Source: Macrotrachela quadricornifera (Eukaryota; Rotifera; Eurotatoria; Philodinida; Philodinidae). Taken from it: a stretch of DNA of 64,000 nt. Shown piece by piece: positions 45,396 through 57,600 of the stretch. Numbering within the stretch: the first letter of the stretch is position 1; each line of letters opens with the position of its first letter. The notes under the pieces are model-generated. The model was not told the origin of the DNA, did not search any database, and saw nothing but the letters and a program-made list of their open reading frames with translations. Where the stretch lies: contig JAJEKB010021607.1 in the NCBI GenBank assembly GCA_022393335.1, forward strand, positions 418,083-482,082, written 5' to 3'. The translations under genes were made by a program, and so were the position numbers.

Positions 45396-46293
45396 CAGGG
45401 CGTTTGAAAAGTCACTTACCAAAAAAAAATTTGAATATCTTCCTTATGGCTCGAGCAAACGAACTGATTTTTTTATCAATGATAGAGGCATGTTCAAAGT
45501 TTATATCCATAAAGACATGTCTAGAGAGGCGCTTTGTTAAGTATCATAATTGGTTTGAGCAAAAAAATTTTTACTTTTCCGCAGATAGGAACAGGGTGAG
45601 CCAAAAGTCACTTTACCAAGAAAAAATTGAATATTTCTGCTACAGCTCAGCCAAACAAACTGATCTTTTTACCCATAATAGCGGCATGTTCACACTTTAA
45701 ATCCATACAGACAAAGTTAGAGAAAACCTTTGTTAAGTACCACAAATGACCTCAACAAGAAATGTTTACTTTTTCACAGATAAGAAAAAAAAAATAATAT
45801 AATTAACAAAGAACTTCTCTAGACATGTCTATATGAACCTGAAGCTTGAACATGCCTCTATTATTGATAAAAGAATCACCCCGTTTGCTCGAGCCGTAAT
45901 GGAGATACTCAGTTTTCTTTCCGTTGTGTAATTTTTGGGCAATCTTGAAAAGTCATTTTGTCCAAAAAAAAATTGAATATCTCCTTTACGGTCCAAGCAA
46001 ACGAGCTGATTTTTTTATCAATGATAGAGGTATGTTCAAGCTTCATATTCATAAAGACATGTCTAGAGGGATCTTTTGTCAAGTATATTGTTTTTTCTTC
46101 CTATCTGTGAAAAAGTAAAAATTTTTTTGCTCGAACCAATTATGATACTTAACAAAGCGCCTCTCTAGACATGTCTTTATGGATATAAACTTTGAACATG
46201 CCTCTATCATTGATAAAAAAATCAGTTCGTTTGCTCGAGCCATAAGGAAGATATTCAAATTTTTTTTTGGTAAGTGACTTTTCAAACGCCCTG
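45396..46293. mobile_element. Compound foldback element, TA-flanked, with five related arms
   Basis: The outer arms (45396-45592 and 46098-46293) are nearly perfect inverted copies ending CAGGGCGTTTGAAAAGTCAC, next to TA on each side. Between them lie three further, diverged copies of the same sequence: plus at 45595-45785, minus at 45800-45925, and plus at 45935-46085. Each shows the blocks AAAAGTCA(C/T)TT, GAGCAAACGA or the like, GATAGAGGCATGTTC, and AAGACATGTCTAGAG or complements. No transposase. The open frames in the arms are not genes. Confidence 0.88.
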
Positions 46294-47670
46294 TATTAAT
46301 TTTAAATAATTTTCTTTTAACTAAAATATCAAGCTTGTATCTATTGACATAAGACATATACATGCATGTGAGGATCGTATAGCTTGAATAATAATTTATT
46401 TAGAAAGAAAGAAAAATCTTGCGAACAGAAGAAGGATCACGAATTAATTTAATAAGTTTTTCTAATAGTCTATCTCTAAACTTCCGTAGCCACATGAACT
46501 TCGTTAAGTGGATAGATAGAAGATCATCTTAGTCGATTTTCCTTTGCAGAATTCCCAGTGAATCTCGTGAAAAAATGCAAAATCTCTACTACAATCAAAG
46601 GGGAGCTATTGAAACAATTTCCAAAAATCCCTACTCAAGTTTCGCTCGACTACAAAATGAAGTGCGAAGCTGAGAAATTTGATTATCGAGAAATCGAGAT
46701 GTCAAAAAATGAAATATTCATTTTCTTGGGTCAGTAAGAATCAATTGAATTTCTCGAAAAAATGTTTACATCTAACTAATTTTAGGTTTTACTCTCTGTT
46801 AGTGTAACAAAATTAGTTGCATTTCAATCAGTCAGTCTGTCGAAGTTCAATAACGAGAAAATCGACTAATTCAAAAGAATGAATATGCGTTTCAACAATT
46901 GAACATGAATAAAATATTTAGTTCAGAAGCTCTTTCGGATGTGTCAAATAAAATTTCTTGTCTATCGAAATTATCGAAAAAGTAAAATTTTAATCAATCT
47001 GTTGACCGAAGTCGAGGAGAAATTTACGAAAATCATTAATAGGAGGATTCTATAAATACTTATTAATTTGCATCTAATAAACATAATCGATTAATTATCT
47101 GAATGATACATCATCTAAATTCACAGCTGGTATTTATAACATATGTTGTCTGAAGAGAATGGCGTCTAACTTTCTATCTCGGTTTCATTCCAATTATCTC
47201 AAATATTAAAAAAAAATAAAGCCCTCAAAAATTCATTTTTTCTCGAGCCTATCTGTAATCAAACGAAAGTTTGTACTAATGAGCTGAAAACAAATTTTAG
47301 CGGTTTGATCTCGATATTTTTATTTCACGTTTGAAGCAAAATTTTCTGTTTTTCTGTTCAAGAAGTAATGTCGTCAGAAAACTTGAAATTTCAATATGGA
47401 CATTTAGTAAGAAAGAAAAAAAAATCGCGCAAGATACCGTATAAATATGTTATGAAAGAGGATTGATATATGTGAGTATGTAAATAGAGAAGGAATACAT
47501 ATAACCAAGTGAAATATATTTGATCAATTTCTATTACACTTTATTGCAGCGTCATCTTTATGTAAGTGTATACTATAGATAGAGAGTAGTACACCAATCA
47601 AATGTTTTTCCTTTGTTATTACGTGTTGAGGGAGACTAGATATATTTATTGAAGAAACGTAAGAAGAAAC
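46294..47670. other. No gene recognised
   Basis: AT-rich. A slightly GC-richer stretch at 46540-46720 stays open in more than one frame, but has no motif or splice pattern I could defend. Confidence 0.4.
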
Positions 47671-48011
47671 ATGTCGGACGAAGCAACAATTGAAGATGAA
47701 CCCGAAGTTGAACATCAATTACCATCATCTCGACCTGAAACACAAACAGGTCTATTGAAATGGTCATACATTTTTGAAATGGGTAAATCGTTTTTTCCTT
47801 TTTATAATATCATTATTGTTTTTTTCTTTTCTAATTAGCAACGAAAAATTGGGCAATATTTTTATTTTTATCATTAGCCGTAGGCATTTTTCTTTATGTA
47901 AATGGACGTCGGCGACACAATAAAAAAGAAACAAGTTCAGCAATTCGTCATGATCATATTCAAGGTGCCAACAAAGGAATTTCACGAAAGTCACCAAATA
48001 AACGTGAATAA
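47671..48011 (+). CDS. Small single-pass membrane protein, two exons
   Basis: Exons 47671-47782 and 47839-48011 with a 56-bp intron give 94 aa. The N-terminus is acidic (MSDEATIEDEPEVEHQL). One hydrophobic segment (about 43-60, WAIFLFLSLAVGIFLYV) is followed by a basic stretch NGRRRHNKK, so the positive-inside rule puts the C-terminus in the cytosol. There is no cleavable signal peptide. I do not recognise the family. The length and shape match small integral membrane proteins of many kinds. The ATG is the first in frame, preceded by AAAC, a good context for animal translation starts. Confidence 0.7.
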
Positions 48012-48052
48012 CTTTGTTTTTTTAATTATGCTTTTCTTATTGATTGATCCTT

Positions 48053-48094
48053 AAATAAAAACCTTCATCATGAAAATAAAAACCTTCATCATGA
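48053..48094. repeat. 21-bp direct duplication
   Basis: AAATAAAAACCTTCATCATG plus one base, twice in tandem, in the 3' flank of the small membrane protein gene. It contains possible AATAAA signals, so the poly-A signal is duplicated. Confidence 0.9.
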
Positions 48095-48950
48095 AAATAT
48101 CATTTTTGTAAATAAATAAACAAGCTTATGACTAATATTATTTATGATTGTTTATTGATGGCATGGTGATATTCAAACAATCTTCTATAATTACAGATTG
48201 AATTAATACAATATCATTAGGAATGGGATCTATTTGTATCTTAAGAGGTACTTTAATCGTCATTTTTTTTATACCAATAATCTTTCAATCAAAACAAGTG
48301 TTAGAAGACTAATTTTTCTATAAATTAGAACATGAATAAGATTTGTTTCAGTAACAGTTCAATACTTCAATCATTTTTTAAGAATAATAGTGCTTTGAAA
48401 TCTTAGATTTGTTGACAGTCGGACTACTTTATCAAATTAAAATAGATAATAAATAAAAAGTATTCGAATTTTATCGATAATTTATTTGATCGATAGTTTT
48501 GTATTTTACTATATTATTATTGATGAAATCAACTTTTTGACGTATATAAATATATTATTTTTAAAGATAACTGTTTTTATGTGGTATAAAATTCTTAAAA
48601 AAGGTCAACAGATGTTGGACTAGATAACATTTTTCTTTTCTATTATCATATGATATTTATTCACAGCATTATTCTCAACTAAATGCATTTCAAGCCCATG
48701 AATATATCAAATTATTTAATACTTATCTTTTGCCTTGTTATATTGCATAAATGAATGAATTCTTTTTTTTAATGTGATCATATCTTTCATATTAAATTCA
48801 GAAGAACAATTAGGCCTTGAAGTATTAGCCAATTATGAATAATATTCGCAAAGTTTTTTTTTGTTTAAATATTGATAGATTATTATGAAGAGGTGCTCGT
48901 ATTGATTTCTTTTGACATATTACATCAATTAATTTAAATAAAAATCTTCA
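48095..48950. other. No gene recognised
   Basis: AT-rich. Nothing seen before the tRNA-like sequence. Confidence 0.4.
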
Positions 48951-49026
48951 GGGAACGGCTTAACTCACGTAGTAAAACGCTCACTTTGTATGCGAGAGGC
49001 ACCGGGATCGATGCCCAAAGCCTTCA
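48951..49026 (+). pseudogene. tRNA-Ala-like pseudogene
   Basis: Similar to animal tRNA-Ala(UGC): the block TATGCGAGAGGCACCGGGATCGATGCCC covers the anticodon stem, variable loop and T arm, and the B box GGATCGATGCC is intact. The anticodon loop is TTTGTAT (UGU) instead of UGC, the D region reads GTAAAACGCTCAC where GTAGAGCGCTCGC is usual, and the acceptor ends do not pair. Most changes are G to A or C to T. It has lost tRNA structure. Confidence 0.6.
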
Positions 49027-49060
49027 TTTTTACAGTTTATTTTAAAAAAAAGAAAGAAAT

Positions 49061-50449
49061 TTATTTAACAGGTAAACCAGCAACTTGTCGACATCTACGC
49101 ATTGTAGCTCTTAACACAAATTGTTTTCGAGAAAGTTCTCTAACATGCTAAACACAAAAAAAAACTAAATTAAACATATTGATAAAATAAAATGAAACAA
49201 ACTTTTAAATAAGTATCTAATCCAATTGATTCTTTTCGAAGTCCTTCAGCAAGATGATATAATAAATCTTGTATTGCATGTTCTTCAGCATAAGCTTGTA
49301 AAAGCCTATTTTTTTTGTGTAAATAAATAAAAATGAAAAAGAAAAATTTTCTTTACTGTTTATAAACAGGTGCAGGTGTAGTAAGTGCATCATCTTTAAC
49401 AGAATTTTCTTTGCCTGATGATGATGATAATGACATTTTTTGTGTTGCTTCTAACATTTCATTTGTTTTTGATTTTATATTTGTAATATAATTCTAAAAT
49501 ATTTTTGATATATTGAATAAAAAGAAAAAAATATATATAAACTTGTGCTTGAAATTGTTGTTGTTGTGCTTCATTAACTAATGATTGAAGTTTTTTTTCA
49601 CCATCCAATAAATCTTGTTCAGTTTTTTTAAGTGAATCAATTTGTGCATTTCCTATTTGTGTTATTTCTTGTAAACGATTTCGAACTTTATTTAAAACAG
49701 CTGTTTGAATAGATTCTCGATAAATATCTTGAGGAATTTGTGTTTGAGGATATCCATATGGATATGAATATGATGGATTTGGATTTGGATTTGGATTCAT
49801 ATTCATTCCTATTCCTGTTGGCATTGGAATTGGTGTTGGCATTGATGATGCATTTGTTGGATATGGTGTTGAATGATTCTGAGAACCAGCATTTGAATAT
49901 AGAGGTGGTGCTTGACTAAATGCATCAGACATAGCATTTAATAAAGTAGCTAAATCACTATTTGGCTAAAATTAAAAATCAAATTAAATTTTTATATAAA
50001 ATTTAAAAATGAATTATATATTTACATGATGCCAATTTTTTAAATAAGGTATAATAATTGCTCCATCAGGTTGAACATCTTTACTTGCTGTTGAAACATA
50101 CATATCTGGTGTTGGTTTAACATATGCAAATGGTGCAACAAGTGGATGATCTTGTTGAAGCCAAATTTCTATTGGAATATTATATCGATTTCCTCTATAT
50201 TGACAAGCAACAGTTCCCATTAAACAAAGTAATTGTTTAGATGTTCCATCATTATAATAATATTCAACTAATTTTAATACTAAATGGCTTACTGATGAAT
50301 TAAGTCCTTGATTAATATCTCGACGTATTAAATCACGATTTGTAGGCTTTAAAATAAAAATATTTATTTTTAAAAATATTCAATCTATATTATCTTACTC
50401 GTGCTCGTTGAATCATCAGATCAATTTCATTTTGAGTTTGTTTCGACAT
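49061..50449 (-). CDS. TSG101: TSG101 / VPS23, ESCRT-I subunit, six exons
   Basis: Minus-strand exons 50399-50449, 50026-50346, 49543-49965, 49357-49493, 49203-49305 and 49061-49147 give 373 aa (human 390). The protein binds ubiquitin and PTAP-type peptides and organises ESCRT-I in endosomal sorting, cytokinesis and exosome release. The order is an N-terminal UEV domain (1 to about 140, YNIPIEIWLQQDHPLVAPF ... MYVSTASKDV), with no catalytic Cys as expected, a Pro/Asn-rich linker (about 145-210, with a short NPNPNPNP run), a coiled coil (about 225-290) and the C-terminal steadiness box (AYAEEHAIQDLLYHLAEGL ... FVLRATMRRCR). All introns are 50-70 bp with GT...AG ends. The gene looks intact. Confidence 0.95.
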
Positions 50450-52203
50450 GATCGTTATTAATAAAAAAAATTGAGAAAGAAAAAATGAATCAATGTATAA
50501 ATGAATGTGTGAATTAATATAATGGCATGTGTTGTCAAATGACTCGATAAAATTGAATAAATTTAACCATTCAATCAATATAAATGAAGAGGTCGCTCCA
50601 TCATTGTTTATTTGCTTAAAAACTCTTCATTATATAGATTATTTGAAATAATTTACACATTTATCAAGTAGATTAACATTAGTTTAAAGTAAACCGAAAA
50701 TCATTTATATCAAATACTCAATTTTAATTTTTGGATAATAACCAAGATTATATCTCTTCTTCTCTACCGATATAATTTGCTGTAGCTCCGTCATGCTATT
50801 GATCATCTAAAAAATTCATGATTATCTAACAATCGAATTAACGACTCCAAGAGAACTTTTATTTTCATTCATTTGATATATTTTATTATAAAAAAAAAAC
50901 AGGAAATATTTTTACATTCCATTCTATCATTACTTCATATGTTCTATGGCTTACAATGGACAGTTTATTTTATAGTTAATCTTTTTCTTTTCAAAATGAA
51001 CAAAATTTTGAAGTTTCAACTGTAGATTTTAGTACAAGATAAATTTGTTTTTTTCTTATATCATCTGATATCCTCTGTTTAAAAAAGACGCAAAATATGC
51101 CATTAGATGCAATGCAAGAAACTCTGCAATCTATAAAGTAAATTTTATTCATTTTAGAAACAAAAAGTACATCTATAAACTAAGCTATCTATTATAAATT
51201 GTAGAGCTTTTCATACTGCATTTATAGCATATTAAGTAATGATAAGATCGAATGTAAAAATGCCTCATTCGTTAAATTCAAATTAGAGTATTATATACAC
51301 TTGTTCAATATTGTATTACAATTTTGTCAGATATGTAAAATGAAAATTTATAATTACTCAATAAACTGAGTTGCTATTCTATTTCTTTCAATAGTTTTGA
51401 GCATCTTCGTTTTGTTTTTCGATGAATAAGTTAAATATATTTTAAAATCAATAGTATTAATGAACAGTACTGTAGAAAATTGGAAAAAATTACTTTTGTT
51501 TTTATTAAACATTGTTCCGAAAAAAAAGTCTTTAATAATGAATCTAATTAATTTCTTTTTTGCATAACTAAGAAACAAGAATGAATTAAATCTTTTTATA
51601 ATTAATAATAATTAGTATGCCGACATACATCATAAAGATATTAAAAGTATTGACATATGTTTATTATTGTAGTTCTTCATTTTTTTGAAGACATTTCCAA
51701 AAAAAACGTATGAATTTGTATAGAAGTTCAATGTTTACAAAAAACAATATTCTACAAGTCAATAATTACTGGTAATATTTCGAGTCTAATACAGTCAAAG
51801 TATTAGAATTCCAAACATTTTCTGAATATCATCGCAATAGTGGGATGTGTTATTTAGCCGCAATAGATATTTTTAGTACGTAATTGAAGAATCGCAAAAG
51901 TGTCTACCCTCATATTTCTACGTGCTTTAATGTTGTATGAAGAAATGCGAAGTACACAATTGTGTCATTCATAATTATGTCGAACGAATTTATAAAGAGA
52001 AAAATTTTATTAATATTTTGCTTGATTTAATGATATATTTAAACTCAATAAAAAACACAACAAATCTTTTTTAAAAAATAAAAAGAATTTTAAAATAGGG
52101 AAAAAACATCACGAAAAGTATTATTTTTTTTCTCTCAATATCACAATAAAATATTTGAAATATAAAATATAATCATTCAATAGTTTATGAAAAAAAAAAA
52201 TTT
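50450..52203. other. No gene recognised
   Basis: AT-rich intergenic DNA upstream of TSG101. No exon seen. Confidence 0.4.
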
Positions 52204-52914
52204 TTATGAAGAAAAATTTGGTGATAAAAATTCTCTTAGATAATCATCTTGTGCACAAATCCGACAAAATTCATCACGACTTATTTTCATATCACCATTT
52301 TCATCAAATTTTGCAATAAATCTATTTAAATGTTTCATAATATCATCTTTTAAACGATCATTATTAGCTTCACCACGTAATGAAAGAACCATTTTAATAA
52401 TTGTTTCAATTTCAGATTTTGTTAAAACACCATTTTTATCAAAATCATATAATTCAAATGCATAATGAAGTTTTTCATCTAAATTACCTTTTTCCATTAA
52501 ATCCATAGCTAAGAGAAATTCATTAAAATCAATTTTTCCTTAAAGAAAATAATAATAATCAAAAAAAAAAAAATTGTTTTTTTTTTTTTATTTAATTAAA
52601 ACCTGAATTATCTTTATCAAAAGTAACAAATACTCTTTTAGCATATTGTGTTGCATCACCTTCTGGAAATGCATGACTATACATTTGAATAAAATGTTTT
52701 TGTGTTAAAAGACCATCTGGACAATCTTTATAAAATCCATCTATTTAAAACAAAAAAAAAAAATTTCTTATTTGTTTTTTTTTGTGAATATATTTAACTT
52801 ACGAAACCATTTTTGAATTTCATCTTCATTCATACGTGTACATGCTTTGAGATATTCAATTTGTGTTTGAAATAATTCTGGTTCTACAACTTTTTTTGTT
52901 CCAGATGCGCCCAT
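52204..52914 (-). CDS. Neuronal calcium sensor (NCS/visinin-like) protein
   Basis: Exons 52803-52914, 52603-52740 and 52204-52538 give 194 aa, close to the usual 190. MGASG at the start gives Gly2 for N-myristoylation. There are four EF-hands. EF1 (about 43-54, KDCPDG) is degenerate as in the whole family. EF2 (79-90, DKDNSGKIDFNE) and EF3 (115-126, DFDKNGVLTKSE) look able to bind calcium. EF4 (162-173, DENGDMKISRDE) has Met where Gly is usual at loop position 6. These proteins bind membranes when calcium rises and regulate GPCR kinases, cyclases or PI4-kinases. Similarity to frequenin, hippocalcin or recoverin types cannot be separated by eye. The introns are 62-64 bp. Confidence 0.92.
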
Positions 52915-53078
52915 TTTCTGAAATACAAATTTTTTATTTGCGTGATTATAAAATTTTTATTATCTGTGATATAAGACTTTTTATTATTTTAAAAGTATAA
53001 TATAAAAAAAAAAAAAAGAAAGATTATTATTAAAACAATATGAGAAAAAAAAAAAGCAAAATGCAATTTATTAGTATA

Positions 53079-53291
53079 TTAATGTGGTTTAATATGCGTA
53101 TGTTGATCATTAATTAAAGGTTTATTAATATCTTGTGTTGTTAAATGAGCCAAATCTTCCATTTCTTCACTTCGATGAAGTGAATTATTTGTTTTTTCAG
53201 CTTCTTTAATTATTTTCATTTTATCTTTTTCAGTTAAATGTGTTAAATCTTCAACTTCAGCTGAACGTTGTAATGGAGCTGGTTCACTCAT
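53079..53291 (-). CDS. Small protein with two copies of a charged R-(S)-x-E-x-E-DL motif
   Basis: Single-exon ORF of 70 aa starting MSEPAPLQRSAEVEDLTHL. Two repeats are visible: APLQRSAEVEDLTHLTEKD (residues 5-23) and NSLHRSEEMEDLAHLTTQD (36-54). The C-terminus is His-rich (DQHTHIKPH). There is no signal peptide or membrane helix. It shares the repeat with the 83-aa protein at 41987-42238. It is flanked on both sides by genes on the same strand, at 165 bp and 192 bp. The repeated conserved pattern argues for a real gene. Function unknown. Confidence 0.55.
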   Translation of the reverse strand: MSEPAPLQRSAEVEDLTHLTEKDKMKIIKEAEKTNNSLHRSEEMEDLAHLTTQDINKPLINDQHTHIKPH

Positions 53292-53482
53292 AATTTATTA
53301 GTTTAAACAAAAAAAATTTTAATTTTAATTATCAATATATATATTTATTTATCATGTGATATATGTTATGTTTACCCAGAACCAATCTTAGATTTATTTC
53401 TTTCATTATTGATTAAAAGCGACATCTTACAGAATAATAATATATACAAATAAAAGAAAATATCCGAAGTTTTTTTATCTTT

Positions 53483-56030
53483 CTAACTAGGATGTAAATC
53501 AGTACGTGTATCCATTTTTGGATGTTTTATATGTGGACAATCTTCATGTCCATTTTGTATTTGTTGCGTTTTCCAAAGAAGATCATATTGAATATCTTCT
53601 GATACTACTGAATCTTGTTTATATAATGGATGTGATAGAACAAATTGTCGCATCCATGAAGCATTTGTCAATAAAGTTCCTTTTAAAAATAAAATAAATT
53701 GAATATTTAAAATAAAGATAAAAATAACCTGCAGCTCGTTTTGATACAAGTAAAAGATATTGTTCGATAGTATGTCTTGTATCAGCATCAATATCTTCTA
53801 TTGAATCAATATATTCTCTTGCAAGTGGAACAAGACCATGAAAATTATTTGTACCATTTATAATTTCATTCATTAACATTTCAGATACATCTGTACCAGA
53901 TCGAAAATAAAATTTTTCTTGACGTATTGAATCACGATGATGAGCTCGATTCATATTTTCATTTACTTGTGATATTGGAATTGTTAAATCAAGATCATAT
54001 GTTATTATAACTCGTGTTATTATTGCTAAAAATACTACAAGTGCTGCATTTCCAAAATCATTCATTTGTAACTAAATTATTTTAAAGAAAAAAAAAAAGG
54101 AAATTTTTTTTTGTTTTTATTTATATATTTACATCCATTGGTCGAAATTCTACTCTCCATCCCATTGAATCGCCATCTAAAGGTGGTGGTTTTAATCTTA
54201 AAGTATTCCATACAAGAGAATTCATATTCTAAAACAAAAAAATAGAATTTATTTATATAAAAACTAATCTAATAAATGAATATACTTCAAAATGATATGA
54301 AGATGTATCATCAGTTGGATGAAGAAATTCATTTAAAATTACAAGTGGATCACGAATAAATAAATGACCAAAATGATAAGATAATGTTTCAGGCATTCCT
54401 ATTATTTATTTTTTTTTTTTAAATTTAAATAAAAATTAAATTTTTTTTTAACAAACCATGTTCAATAAGTTTTGAAACAACATTTTTATCAATTACAAGA
54501 TCAAGATCATTTAAATGTTTATGTTTTTCAGTTAAATAACATGGAGTTGAACTATAACGAGATGAAAGTTTATTTTCATTTTTTTCTTTAATTGTTCGAT
54601 CATCAGCAGCTTCACTTATTATATTCCATCGACAATCTATTTCAGATAAATAACCACGCCATATTGGACTTGCAGCACTTAAACATAACTAATTAAGAGA
54701 AAATATTTTGAATTTAAGATATGAAAAAAAAAAAGATCTAGAATTTAATTAAATATTACCATTATTGGACATAATGGTAATAATTGATCATAGAGATGAA
54801 GACTTTCTTCAAATGATTCAGCTTGAAATGTTACTTGAAGACAACAACAACCCCAACCAGCTGTTGAACTATCCAAATGAATATGATCCTCTTTTAAATC
54901 CGGATCATCTTTGAATAATTCATCACGAAATGGTGATGACGTACATGTATCTTTGAATACTAAAAACTCAGACATTGATAAGAATAGTAATGTATAATTC
55001 TTCTTTTTTTAGAAATAAAATTTTATATAATATTTCTATACAAATGTCTAATTTTAATTAAATCTAGTAATAAACTAACGTATTTATAACTATAAGAAAA
55101 ATATTGACTATATATGTTCATAGTATTTTTTGTTTCTAATTTGAATAATAAGTTATTTTGATTAAACTTACTTGGAATATTAATTGATGCTTTTGATTGA
55201 CGTCGTTCACTAGTATTTGCTGATAGAGATCTTTGAATAGAATACATGATGAAAAAAAAGAAGAAGAAAGAACACTTTGACATTACAAAGTTCGTGGATG
55301 AATAGGTGAAATAAGTGAATCTGGAAAACACAAAGATTTTTCAACTGAATAAGTTGAACCATAAGTTATTGGTGGATGAGCATATTCACCTTCTCCATAT
55401 CTTTTAATTAATAAAATATATCAATCAATCAATATATATATGGATTTACCTTGGAAATGCAGCTATATTTAAAATATATTCACAATCAGATTGTTCAGAT
55501 AAAAGTTTTTGTATTTGTTCTCTTCTTAATCGCATATTTGCTTCAACTGTATTAAAGTGAGAAGGTAAAAATCCATAAGGTTGTGATGGAACACCTTCAA
55601 TAACAAAATCACATGCTTCGGGATGCCAAGCTATACGACATGCTCTTTAAATATTCCATAAATATTATATATATATATATATCTATACATAAGAATATTA
55701 AATCCTTACTCATCTTCAATTTTTCCATTTAATTCATGTATAATTGGTAATAATTTATGTGCTTTCAATAATAAATAAACTTTTTTATTTTCATGATCAA
55801 ATCTCACTAAAGTTAACTCAACCTGAAACAATTAAAATGGATAAAAAAAAAAAAGAAAAAAATTTTCATCAATATAATACCTCATCTCCCCATGTAAATG
55901 CATCCTTTTGGCGAAGTTTACATTTTTCATAAACACATATAAGTTGATCTAAACTATAACCTCGTATTTGTTCAAGAGCATCCTTTATTTCCGTCCATGT
56001 TAAAGGACGGCCTTCAGATAATAGACCCAT
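53483..56030 (-). CDS. GCLC: Glutamate-cysteine ligase catalytic subunit, eleven exons
   Basis: Eleven minus-strand exons from ATG 56030 to TAG 53483 give 603 aa (human 637). The enzyme joins glutamate and cysteine with ATP, the limiting step of glutathione synthesis. Recognisable segments are MGLLSEGRPLTW at the start, FTWGDE (Glu of the ATP/metal site), CDFVIEGVPSQPYG, PIFKD, HLDSSTAGWGCCCLQVTFQA, HFGHLFIRDPLV, and GWRVEFRPMDLQMNDF. The Cys run CCC after GWG resembles the family (MGFGMGNCCLQVTFQA). Introns of the catalytic region are short; one of 212 bp (54960-55171) separates exons 5 and 6. The gene is about 30 residues shorter than human, mostly at the C-terminus. A cytosolic location is expected. 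A modifier subunit is not in this window. Confidence 0.96.
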
Positions 56031-57466
56031 TTGTAGCAGTATAAAAAGAAAAATGTTTATTAACTATAATAAATATAGCGTACATATGTGGTTTTGTTTT
56101 TTTCTTTCTTCCTTTTACTTTTACTCACATGATATATGCATTGCGCAGATGAGATGACGGTAAAACGTTGACGAAAAACGCAAAAAAATTTCAATGGCGT
56201 AATGTTTTCATGTACGTCATAAGGAAACAATTTTTGAGTACATCATAAAAAATACATCTTTTTTCTTGGACAAACGAAATATTTAATTCATTTCTTATCA
56301 ATAATGTTTTTTAGAAATAAGATAAAACATATTACTCGTGACATGCATCTCTTCCATATTAATCAAGATATCTAAAGAAATAATATTTTCAATCATTTTT
56401 TTATTCACAGATTCTTCTTTTTCTCATGAATAATAATTATTACTGCTATTGTGTTATTCTATTTGAACGATTGCACTTGTTGACATATTTGATTACGATC
56501 GAGCAAAAATAAAAACCAATCGTTAATAATCAGTAATCGATAATAAAAAACATAGTCATTGCTAATATTAAAATAATATTTCATAATGACGTTTGTGATA
56601 TAAAATATTATGACAAATATAAAAACTAAAACAAAAATTTATCTTCTATTTGTTATTGTCTTAGATTAAAAGAAAAAAAAATCAAATATATCTTAATACA
56701 GATTGTTATTTACAAGAAGGATATTCACTTTTAAAGTTAATCTTATTATAATGCCGAAAGTTAAAGGTTATTGACAATCACCAAATGATACAAAAATAAT
56801 CAATATTAGTAATATTCGTTTCAATCAACATGAATAATTCTTTTCTTTTTTGTATTACAAAATCATGAAAATCTAATGATCTATATTAATACAATTGACA
56901 TATTCAAGATGAACACTAAACTTGTTTTCTTAAATAGACTTAAGTTGTTTCAATTATTTGTATAAGAACAAAAGAATATATAATCATATTTCTTTTATGT
57001 AAATGTCAACAAATAAGTATAAGATCGATAGTAAACGAAGATTAATAGGCGACAATAAATGTCATTTAAGATGTTTTTTTAATTGATACATAGATCAGTT
57101 GGTATGAAAAGGACAAGAGAAAAGTAAAGTTAGATATTGACATAATGTCCTTGAGAATATTATTATATAAGATATATATGTTATTAGTATCGAAGAAAAT
57201 ATCGAGAGAAAAAAAAAACTAGAGGAATGTTAACAATGCTTGGTATCTCATACACCAGTTTAATTGCGTTGTATGTAGGTCACACACGCTCTACGACTAA
57301 TTGAATCTGAGTTGTCGCTTTTTTTTTGCCACCGGGCTTAGCCGTCATCGATCACCCGAGCGAGAGAAACTTGTTCTTATATGGATCATCATTTTGTTGA
57401 AGCGAATCGAGCCGAGAAAGAAGAGAACAATCAATGATATTAGTACGACGAAGCACTTTCATATTC
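56031..57466. other. Intergenic between divergent genes
   Basis: About 1.4 kb of AT-rich DNA that separates the GCLC start (minus) from the aminergic GPCR (plus). A GC-richer patch at 57285-57430 (CACGCTCTACGACT, GCCACCGGGCTTAGCC) is a candidate promoter/5' UTR for the GPCR. No specific factor site is claimed. Confidence 0.4.
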
Positions 57467-57538
57467 ATGATTAGTCAGGCAAAGTTACTCTTATCAGAAA
57501 AAGAAGAAGAAGAAGAAGACGAAGACGAAGACGAATAA
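57467..57538 (+). promoter_or_regulatory. Upstream ORF in the GPCR leader
   Basis: An ATG at 57467 opens a 23-codon frame rich in Glu/Asp codons (MISQAKLLLSEKEEEEEDED), ending at TAA 57536-57538, 62 bp before the GPCR start. It overlaps a GAA/GAC repeat. It could reduce GPCR translation if the mRNA begins upstream. This is inference. Confidence 0.3.
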
Positions 57539-57600
57539 GAATAAGATGCGTCGACAGCTGCAATTGATGATCTATTCAAATTAAAAGGCATATGTAGAAA

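Noticed and set aside
45380..46363. Similar 100-aa frames on both strands
   Set aside because: Arms of the foldback element at 45396-46293.
46540..46720. Stretch open in more than one frame with gene-like composition
   Set aside because: No donor/acceptor pair, no known motif, and both frames look equally plausible.
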